From Saccharothrix coeruleofusca (lineage in GTDB: Bacteria > Actinomycetota > Actinomycetes > Mycobacteriales > Pseudonocardiaceae), in the NCBI RefSeq assembly GCF_014648515.1, contig NZ_BMRG01000001.1, positions 846,709-884,879 of the forward strand: a stretch of DNA of 38,171 nucleotides, in the 5' to 3' direction. Below the pieces are notes generated by a model that was not told where the DNA came from, ran no database searches, and saw only the letters and a program-made list of their open reading frames with translations. The number at the start of each line of letters is the position of its first letter. The first letter of the stretch is position 1. The translations under genes were made by a program, and so were the position numbers. Of the stretch, positions 32,753-38,171 are shown one piece after another.

Positions 32753-33105
32753 GCCCGAAGAAAGGCGACTCGGTCGCTCCGCCCGCCATCGGCTCGGAGT
32801 GGCGCGTTCGTTACTGCACCAACCAGGCCATCAAGGGGTGGCACGATCTCGAGACCAGGGCGGCGGGGAACCTGCGCCAAGCCTGGGAGGTCATGCGGAA
32901 CGATCCAGGACCAGGACCGGGCAAGCCCACCAACCGCCATCACCAGCTCAAGGGGAGCCTGGCGTACGGAACGCACAACGGGCAGGTCCTGCCCTGCTGG
33001 CAGATCGAGGTCACGGGCGGCGACCGCATCTGGTACTTGCTGGACGCCGACAGGCGCACCGTGTGGGTGCAGTACGCCGGGCCTCATCCCAAGGCGACCG
33101 AGTGA
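32749..33105 (+). CDS. RelE/ParE-like probable toxin
   Basis: A 118-residue protein from GTG 32749, overlapping the Phd-like gene. It has the RelE-type layout: an N-terminal WRVRYCTNQAIKGWHDLE, a helix AAGNLRQAWEVMRND, then a basic KPTNRHHQLKGSLAYG and strands VLPCWQIEVTGGDRIWYLLD and RTVWVQYAGPHPKA. RelE-type toxins cut mRNA on the ribosome, and ParE types act on gyrase; which applies here is not clear. No transmembrane helix or second partner is seen. The paired arrangement supports a type II toxin-antitoxin system. Confidence 0.7.
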   Translation: MSPKKGDSVAPPAIGSEWRVRYCTNQAIKGWHDLETRAAGNLRQAWEVMRNDPGPGPGKPTNRHHQLKGSLAYGTHNGQVLPCWQIEVTGGDRIWYLLDADRRTVWVQYAGPHPKATE

Positions 33106-33153
33106 ACATCAGGAATGCCCCACATCCGATGAACCTCGGAGGAGGTTGAAGCG

Positions 33154-33483
33154 ATGGCAACTCGGTACTGGGTCGAAGTCGGCTGCGAGGTCCGTCCGCA
33201 GACCAGTGAACTGGAGGAGCACGTCCTCGCTGTGATGGACGCACTTCTCGACGATCCGGGCGCGATCGACCCGGACGTCACAGCGGAGCTGAGCACGAAC
33301 ACCGTCCGCATCGCCCTGGCCGTGGACGCGCGGACCGATCGCGACGCCCTCGACCGCGCCCTCGTGATCACCCGTTCGGCACTCCGCAAGCCCTCCGATC
33401 AGGAGGCGTCAAACGGCGGGCTCGTCGTCCTCGACGGCTTCGACGCGCGCGTTCGACCTGCGGAAGCCCTCGGCTCCCGCTGA
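33154..33483 (+). CDS. Hypothetical protein downstream of the toxin-antitoxin pair
   Basis: A 109-residue protein from ATG 33154 with a CGGAGGAGG ribosome-binding site. It looks like a two-layer alpha/beta fold (TRYWVEVGCEVRP, helix EEHVLAVMDALLDD, strand TNTVRIALAVDART, helix DRALVITRSALRK). I recognise no family. It lies 48 bp after the toxin-like gene in the same direction and may be in the same operon, for example as an accessory or unrelated cargo gene. Confidence 0.6.
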   Translation: MATRYWVEVGCEVRPQTSELEEHVLAVMDALLDDPGAIDPDVTAELSTNTVRIALAVDARTDRDALDRALVITRSALRKPSDQEASNGGLVVLDGFDARVRPAEALGSR

Positions 33484-33487
33484 TCGG

Positions 33488-34102
33488 TCAGCCCGCCTGC
33501 ACGGGCCAGAGCACGGCGATCAACCCCGGCACCGCGGCGTACACCGGGGCGGCCGCGACGGCGATGACCACCGCCAGCGGAGCCGAGACCAGCAGGTGGG
33601 AGATCCGGCGGGTGAGCGCGGCGAGTGCCACGAGGGTGAGCACCAGCCCGATCACGAGCACCCCGTGGCTGGTCGAGCCGGACCCCCACAGCAGCGCCGT
33701 GATCCCACCGAGCAGGCCGGCCGCGAGCCCCGTCCACACGCCCGCCCAGCGGTGGTGCTGCCCGGCCATGCCCGTCGCGAAGGCCCCGGCCACGCCGACC
33801 GCGCCGTGCGCGACGGCCACGAGCCCGACCTGCGGGAGATAGAGGAGGTTGCTGCGACCCAGCGCGAGCAGCACCGCGAAGAACGTGCCGCCAACCCCAG
33901 TGGCCACCCCGCAGACGATTGCCACGGCGACGCGCGGCGACCGGCTGAACCGCCCGATGAGCAGAGCGGCGAACACCGTCCACAACCCGCTCACCGCGGC
34001 GAGCACCGCGACGTGCTCGAAGATCAGCGCCAACGGCACCTGCCCGAGCGCAAGCCCCACCCCACCGAGCAGCCCACCGCTGAAGTCCCCCCACCGCTTC
34101 AC
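33488..34102 (-). CDS. Multi-pass membrane protein
   Basis: A 204-residue protein from GTG 34102; GTG 34108 is an alternative. Six to seven hydrophobic helices are visible, such as LLGGVGLALGQVPLALIFEH, VAVLAAVSGLWTVFAALLIG and VVIAVAAAPVYAAVPGLIAV. It is Gly/Ala/Val-rich with few charged residues between helices. I recognise no transporter motif. It is convergent with the small gene at 33154-33483, with 4 bp between them. Confidence 0.6.
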   Translation of the reverse strand: MKRWGDFSGGLLGGVGLALGQVPLALIFEHVAVLAAVSGLWTVFAALLIGRFSRSPRVAVAIVCGVATGVGGTFFAVLLALGRSNLLYLPQVGLVAVAHGAVGVAGAFATGMAGQHHRWAGVWTGLAAGLLGGITALLWGSGSTSHGVLVIGLVLTLVALAALTRRISHLLVSAPLAVVIAVAAAPVYAAVPGLIAVLWPVQAG

Positions 34103-34175
34103 AACCACCCCCGGTTTGCTTGAAACGGAGACGTGCGGGTTCCCGTCGACCTCGCGGTTGCCCCAGGCGGAAGGC

Positions 34176-34634
34176 TTAGCGGATCCGGGGAAAGTGGTCC
34201 ACGGCGTCGTACGAGCCGTCTTCGATGGCTTCACGCGCCAACTCGTCCAGTTCAGTGCGACGGCGGACGCGAGCGCGTTCCTGGTAGTCCAGTAGATCGG
34301 TCAAGCGGACTCGTCGGTGACGCCCGCGCATCTCGAACGGGATCTCGCCTTCTTCCAGGAGGCGCACCAGGGTGGGGCGTGAGATGTTGAGCATGTCCGC
34401 GCCCTGCTGCGTGGTCAGTTGGGCGGTGTGGGGTGCGATCGTGATCGCAAGCCCATTCGACAGGGCCTCGACCACTTCGCGCAGTGCGGCGAACACCTCT
34501 TCGGGGAGCTTGATCTCCGTGCCGTCCGGGCCGACGAGCCTGGTGCGGCTGTGCAAGGCCTCAGCCGCGCTCGCCAAGTCCCTCTGGCCGTCGCTTGGAG
34601 GAAACAGGGTGTGTTGCCGGAGCACTGTCGCCAT
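34176..34634 (-). CDS. Orphan HTH antitoxin paralogue
   Basis: A 152-residue protein from ATG 34634 with a GGGAGGAACGACG ribosome-binding site. It is a clear paralogue of the HTH protein at 18563-19051: PDGTEIKLPEEVFAALREVV, GLAITIAP, then the helix-turn-helix at about 72-118 (NISRPTLVRLLEEGEIPFEM, RHRRVRLTDLLDYQERARV). No PIN gene follows on the minus strand; the next gene is an unrelated membrane protein. A shared 16-bp motif lies upstream (34673-34688). The protein may be a lost-toxin antitoxin that still acts as a regulator. Confidence 0.75.
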   Translation of the reverse strand: MATVLRQHTLFPPSDGQRDLASAAEALHSRTRLVGPDGTEIKLPEEVFAALREVVEALSNGLAITIAPHTAQLTTQQGADMLNISRPTLVRLLEEGEIPFEMRGRHRRVRLTDLLDYQERARVRRRTELDELAREAIEDGSYDAVDHFPRIR

Positions 34635-34672
34635 CGTCGTTCCTCCCGGCTCTTCGACCACCTCAGGCTATC

Positions 34673-34688
34673 CGAAAAAAACGAAAGC
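34673..34688 (-). promoter_or_regulatory. Shared 16-bp upstream motif, copy 2
   Basis: On the minus strand this reads GCTTTCGTTTTTTTCG, 15 of 16 bases identical to the motif at 19073-19088. It is 39 bp upstream of ATG 34634. Confidence 0.5.
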
Positions 34689-34821
34689 GCCTTGTCACCT
34701 AGAGGCGTTGCTCTGGGGTGATGTGGGTGCTGAAGTCGCCTGACGGCCGCGCTACGAGAGCCGCCGAGCTGGCCCGCCCCTTGTGGAGCAGGTGATGACT
34801 ACAGCTCGGAAGCTCGACTCG

Positions 34822-35397
34822 TCAGTGCCTTGGGCGGCGCGAGCCGATGAGGTCGGCGGGGTCGAACGTGACGGTCCCACCACCGGGGACGTCGACGGTG
34901 CCAGGGGCACCGGCTTGGAGCGTCACGACCTCCACGTACACGCCCTGGTCCAACCGGTAGCAGTAGATGACCGGCCCGCCTTCGCGGCCAACCTCCACTC
35001 GCCAGAAGGCAGGCACCCCGGCCGCGGCGAAAGCGGCGGGCTTCTCCAACCGATCGCGTCGAGCCGTGGACGGACTGACCACCTCGACCGCCAAAGCGAC
35101 CAGCTCGACCTCGACGGTGGTGGTCTCCACCAACTCCGTGCACACCACCACATCGGGGATGTAGCCCAGCCCAGGTGCGACACGCACGCCGACCGCCGTC
35201 ACGGCTTCCATGCCGCCGTCGGCGACCGCGTCATCGAGCAATCGGCACAAGCGGTCCGCGACGCGCTGGTGCGCGACAGCAGGGGCAGCGCTCACCACGA
35301 ACCGCCCGTCGACCAGTTCGACGCGGTGGCCTTCGGCAGGCTCAAGGCGCTCCCAATCCTCCAACGTGTAGCCGTCCAAGCGGCGTGCACTGGTCAT
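34822..35397 (-). CDS. Uma2-family PD-(D/E)XK nuclease-fold protein
   Basis: A 191-residue protein from ATG 35397. It follows the Uma2/DUF820 pattern: YTLEDWERLEPAEGHRVELV with the first Glu at 27, H43 in VAHQRVA, D82 (IPDVVVC), E105 in VEVVSP and K119 in RLEKPAAFAAAGVPAFW. These residues match a PD-(D/E)XK nuclease core. Uma2 proteins are very common in actinomycetes and cyanobacteria, often in mobile regions, with unknown cellular role. No partner gene is evident. Confidence 0.85.
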   Translation of the reverse strand: MTSARRLDGYTLEDWERLEPAEGHRVELVDGRFVVSAAPAVAHQRVADRLCRLLDDAVADGGMEAVTAVGVRVAPGLGYIPDVVVCTELVETTTVEVELVALAVEVVSPSTARRDRLEKPAAFAAAGVPAFWRVEVGREGGPVIYCYRLDQGVYVEVVTLQAGAPGTVDVPGGGTVTFDPADLIGSRRPRH

Positions 35398-35488
35398 GGC
35401 GTGCCTCCGAGGCGCTGCTGTGGCGAGCACACCCTCAGGCGCGCGAGGAAGATCCGTTGACCTGTGTCCAGGGAGCGTACCGAGCAGG

Positions 35489-35564
35489 CCCCCGCTCGCG
35501 CGGGGAGGGCGCGTCCCGGTCGTGCCGGACATCAGGAGCGGATCACCCCCGCTCGCGCGGGGAG
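35489..35564 (-). CRISPR. Two-repeat CRISPR relic, type I-E-like repeat
   Basis: CCCCCGCTCGCGCGGGGAG occurs at 35489-35507 and 35546-35564, start to start 57 bp. The second copy is preceded by GGATCA. The reverse complement gives a CTCCCCGCGCGAGCGGGGG core followed by TGATCC, a sequence typical of actinobacterial type I-E repeats. The other copy lacks TGATCC, as a degenerate terminal repeat would. Only one spacer of about 29-30 bp is present and no cas genes are in the window. Confidence 0.55.
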
Positions 35565-35656
35565 TGCACGGACAACCATATGACAGGTAGCGGGCGTGAG
35601 TCGCCCCGTACACGTGGGACCGGTGCGTCACCGGGGCGGTTCGGGCTCGAACACGA

Positions 35657-35689
35657 CGAAGGCCCTGGTCGGTGCGACCAGGGCCTTCG
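35657..35689 (-). terminator. Perfect 14-bp hairpin downstream of the tRNA-Gly fragment
   Basis: CGAAGGCCCTGGTC (35657-35670) pairs perfectly with GACCAGGGCCTTCG (35676-35689) around a 5-base loop. It is 7 bp beyond the 3' end of the tRNA fragment, in its direction of transcription. It is probably the original terminator of the tRNA gene. Confidence 0.75.
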
Positions 35690-35696
35690 CGCTACG

Positions 35697-35737
35697 AGCG
35701 GGTGACGGGAATCGAACCCGCCTCTACAGCTCGGGAA
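35697..35737 (-). tRNA. 3' fragment of tRNA-Gly(CCC): probable attachment scar
   Basis: On the minus strand this reads from the anticodon loop (TTCCCGA, anticodon CCC) through the T arm (GGGTTCGATTCCC) to the acceptor end CACCCGCT. It matches the 3' half of an actinobacterial tRNA-Gly. No 5' half (GCGGGTG start, D arm) is present upstream on that strand. A 3' half-tRNA with its terminator is what remains at the distal end after an element integrates into a tRNA gene. The intact tRNA should be outside the window to the right. Confidence 0.65.
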
Positions 35738-36440
35738 CCCGTTCGACCTGTGTTAGTAAGTGCCCTGGCCAGCGTCGGGAAACCGTCGCGGGTAGCCACT
35801 GCTGACCGGTGTTGACCTGGGCTTATCGCATGTGTGTTGCACACCCGGTCGTTTGGTGAAGATCCTTGCGCAGGATCGCCGAAGTGGAATGACGCATGGC
35901 CAGTGAGCTGCTAGTTCGTCCACTACTCAGTCCCGAATCCGCGTTCTGCTCCGTGCATGTTCTGCGATCAGGCCTCGCTCGTGACTCCTCGTCCCGAACT
36001 GCCGGTGACAAGGTCAACATGGGTCTTCGCCGAGGTGGGGCGGCCAGGGGCGGTCGTGTACGACTGGTCCATGTTGCGGCGGTTGCTGTACTTCGCTGCT
36101 GTGCAGCAGCTAGCGAGGTGAGCTGTGGCTACGGCCCGTTGGCTCCTGCTGCTTGGCGTCCTGTCCACTCGTCGGGCCTTCGCCCGTAATTGATCCGTAA
36201 TCGTGGGCAAGCCTGTGGCCGCTCGATGCCGTCAAGGCGTTGAGCTGTCCACGGGTGCGGCAGCCGAGCGCCGTGACCAGCTTCACCAAGCCGACCACTC
36301 GGCGCTCGTTCCCAAGCTCCTCTGACCTCGGCACCTGACGTCATCGCATTCTGCCCTTTCAGAAGTCCGCAGGATTGCGCATTGGCGCTGGTTCATCCGG
36401 GTTAGAAGGGGGCCCAGCCTGAGGTGTCGGCAGGTCGTCG
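35738..36440. other. Gene-poor stretch inside the island edge
   Basis: About 700 bp with no frame I can defend as coding. The open frames on both strands lack ribosome-binding sites and family resemblance, and base composition is lower in G+C than in the flanks. It may contain integrase arm-binding sites or remnants of lost genes. I see no clear repeats beyond short, chance-level ones. Confidence 0.5.
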
Positions 36441-38171
36441 GTGCACGATTTCGAGATGCGCGGGTGGATGGTGGCGGTCGCAGCCGGTGTGGTGGTGCTG
36501 GCGATCGGCGTCCTGATGCTGGTGGTGGGTTTGGAAACCGCAGACCAGATCGGCAGCGTCGTGGGTGCTTTGGGCGGGCTGGCTGGTCTGGGGCTGTCGG
36601 TGTACGGAGTAGTGGGGGCGCGTTCCGGGCATCGGGAGGAGACGCCGCCGGATGAGCGTCCCTTGGTGGCCAATTCGGTGGCTGGCTCGACGGTCACGGG
36701 GACGATCGTGCAGGCGAGGTCGGTCAGCGGGAGCGTGATGACGCCCGGCTCCGGCGGTGTGGCCATCGGCTCGGTTGGGTCACTGGTACTGCCTGCGGGT
36801 GAGGTGTCGGCGGAGCCGTTGCCGCCGCCGCGGGTGGAGCTGTGCCTGGGCCGTGACGAGCAGGTGGCGACCGTGGCGGCGGGGTGGTCGTCGGGTCGGT
36901 GGGTCGTGGTGACGGGTGGGCCGGGTATCGGGAAATCCACGCTGCTGGGTCGGGCGATCGACACCGATGGCGTGGTCGGAGCCTTCGGGGCCAGGCGGTT
37001 TGTGGTGTCGTGCGAGGGCGCGGAGACCGCTGGTGCGGTGATCGACAAGGCCGCTGCCGTACTGGGCGTGCCGCTGGGTGAGCACCTGCGCAACCGGGTG
37101 ATGGCGTTCCTGGGGGCTGCGCCGTGCGTGTTGGTGTTGGACAACTTCGAGACCGTGGCCGACGCCGATCCGGGTGGGGCGGCGGAGTTGCTGGCTGCGT
37201 TGCGGGCGGTATCCGGTGTGGTGATGGGGGTTGGGTCACGCGGTTCGGGTGTGCCGGTGGGTGGGTTCGGAGCGGTGGAGGTCCGGTTGGGGCCGTTGCC
37301 GCACGCAGTGGCGGTGGAGGTATTCGTGGCGGTCGCCGGTGGGCGTCACCGCGACGATCCGGAGTTGGACGCGTTGGTGAGGCAGTTGGATGGGGTGCCG
37401 TTGGCGATCGTGCTGATGGCGAGGCTGGCCGTGGGGTCACGGCTGGACGGGTTGGCGGCGGCGTGGCGGGCCAAGCGCACCGACCTGCTCCAGCACGGAG
37501 CGCAGCCGGACCGGACTTCCAGCCTGCCGGTGTCAATCGACCTGTCCTGGGACAGGTTGAGCCCGGACGGGCGAGTGGCGTTGTCGCTGGCCGCGCTGCT
37601 GCCCGATGGCTGGCCCCATGGCCGGGCCGGGATGTACCTGCCCGATGAACTGGCGGCCGGGGTGCTGGAGTTGGAGCGCCTGGCGTTGGTGCACGACGAC
37701 GAACACCGTCAGCGTTGCCTGTCCCCGCTGCGCCAGCACGTGCTTACCCACCACGCTCCGGATTCCGCACGGATGGCCTTGGTGGCAGGTCCTGTGCGCA
37801 CTCTGGCCGCGCGAGGCGCGCAAGTTGGCAGCGTCGATGGCGCACAAGCCGTCGCGGACACCGTTCCGGAGTTCATCAACCTGGTCGAGGTTATCCGCAT
37901 CGCGCTGCCCCACGTTCCCGCCATTACAGAAGCGGTGGCAGAACTACTGGAGTTCCAGCGGTTCACCGGCCTGGGAGACGACCAGATCGGCCAGGACGCA
38001 CTGACCCACACCACCACACCGACCACTCTCGCGGCCATCACATCCGCCCTCGCCCAACTCCAGTTCGCCCGCGGCGGCAACGATCGGGCTCGGAAGCTGT
38101 TCGACCAGGCCTTGCTTCTGTACAAGCAAGTCGGGGATGTATTGGGGCAGGCCAACTGCCTGCGCAACCTC
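36441..38171 (+). CDS. Membrane-anchored STAND (NB-ARC-like) NTPase, 3' end beyond the window
   Basis: An open frame of 577 codons reaches the window end without a stop. GTG 36441 has an AGG site 6 bases upstream; ATG 36456 is an alternative. Two hydrophobic helices at about 10-30 and 38-57 form an N-terminal membrane anchor. A Gly/Ser/Val linker follows (GSTVTGTIVQARSVSGSV). The NTPase core has Walker A GGPGIGKST at about 159-167, Walker B VLVLDNFET near 230-238 and the GLPL-like motif DGVPLAIVL near 317-325. A winged-helix-like region follows, and the visible end starts TPR-like repeats (QLQFARGGNDRARKLFDQAL). Such proteins are signalling or immune switches. The trigger and effector are not visible here. 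Confidence 0.85.
   Translation, partial: MHDFEMRGWMVAVAAGVVVLAIGVLMLVVGLETADQIGSVVGALGGLAGLGLSVYGVVGARSGHREETPPDERPLVANSVAGSTVTGTIVQARSVSGSVMTPGSGGVAIGSVGSLVLPAGEVSAEPLPPPRVELCLGRDEQVATVAAGWSSGRWVVVTGGPGIGKSTLLGRAIDTDGVVGAFGARRFVVSCEGAETAGAVIDKAAAVLGVPLGEHLRNRVMAFLGAAPCVLVLDNFETVADADPGGAAELLAALRAVSGVVMGVGSRGSGVPVGGFGAVEVRLGPLPHAVAVEVFVAVAGGRHRDDPELDALVRQLDGVPLAIVLMARLAVGSRLDGLAAAWRAKRTDLLQHGAQPDRTSSLPVSIDLSWDRLSPDGRVALSLAALLPDGWPHGRAGMYLPDELAAGVLELERLALVHDDEHRQRCLSPLRQHVLTHHAPDSARMALVAGPVRTLAARGAQVGSVDGAQAVADTVPEFINLVEVIRIALPHVPAITEAVAELLEFQRFTGLGDDQIGQDALTHTTTPTTLAAITSALAQLQFARGGNDRARKLFDQALLLYKQVGDVLGQANCLRNL

Larger units (their letters stand above)
35697..38171. mobile_element. Edge of a second integrated island (tRNA-Gly site), partial
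   Basis: The tRNA-Gly 3' fragment marks one junction. By the logic of tRNA integration, the inserted DNA lies to the right of the fragment and continues beyond the window. The content seen is a gene-poor stretch followed by a STAND NTPase. Codon use in the NTPase is richer in TTG and less G/C at third positions than in neighbours such as fadE5. No integrase is seen, so it would be at the far end or lost. Confidence 0.5.

Noticed and set aside
35697-35800. A complete tRNA gene on the minus strand
   Set aside because: No D arm or 5' acceptor strand (GCGGGTG) complementary to CACCCGC is found upstream on that strand. Only the 3' half is present.
35896-36189. A 97-residue plus-strand frame in the island edge
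   Set aside because: No ribosome-binding site, no domain and an unusual composition. The overlapping minus frames are equally weak.

Overview
The window is GC-rich (about 70 percent) actinobacterial DNA. GTG and TTG starts are frequent, codon third positions are strongly G/C, and the gene families (FabG4/HtdX/FadA2/FadE5 lipid genes, XRE-MmyB and XRE-DUF5753 regulators, RepSA/Tra integrative elements, DUF1206, VanW) fit a filamentous actinomycete. My best guess is the Pseudonocardiaceae (Actinosynnema, Saccharothrix or Lentzea type). That is inference from gene content, not a database match.

Layout. (1) 1-5035 is the integration end of an actinomycete integrative and conjugative element (AICE): a small gene, a small zinc-ribbon gene, an FtsK-like Tra translocase, a RepSA-type rolling-circle initiator, an excisionase and a tyrosine integrase, all on the plus strand. 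The integrase stops 21 bp from the 3' end of an acyl-CoA dehydrogenase gene and no tRNA lies there, so the attachment site may be in that protein gene. (2) 5057-13613 is a fatty-acid/acyl-CoA block: acyl-CoA dehydrogenase plus SCP2-like protein, a divergent TetR regulator, an HSL-type esterase divergent from an OhrR-like regulator, and the HtdX/FabG4/FadA2 set. (3) 13614-24384 mixes small conserved genes, an eroded XRE-DUF5753 regulator, an SDR/XRE divergent pair, a PIN toxin with HTH antitoxin, a thioredoxin/NHL protein with a GroES-like protein, and a VanW protein. (4) 24418-31735 holds a DUF1206 membrane protein, a FadE5-like dehydrogenase, a LuxR-type regulator divergent from a sodium/solute symporter, a TRIC-type channel and a small P-loop kinase. 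(5) 31742-35397 is a small accessory patch: a Phd/RelE-like toxin-antitoxin pair, an orphan HTH antitoxin paralogue and a Uma2 nuclease. (6) 35489-38171 has a two-repeat CRISPR relic, then a tRNA-Gly(CCC) 3' fragment that looks like an attachment scar. Beyond it lies the edge of a second island, carrying a membrane-anchored STAND NTPase that runs off the window.

How the parts connect. Three promoter regions up to 20 kb apart (SCP2-acd/TetR, fabG4-htdX/fadA2, fadE5) share paired 12-bp boxes TACTGnnnRGTA, and no other copies were noticed. This points to one acyl-CoA catabolism regulon, probably run by the TetR gene at 7037. The two HTH antitoxin-like genes, 15.6 kb apart, share a 16-bp upstream motif. 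The most novel candidates are the STAND NTPase on the tRNA-Gly island, the protein-gene attachment site of the AICE, and the TetR regulon.
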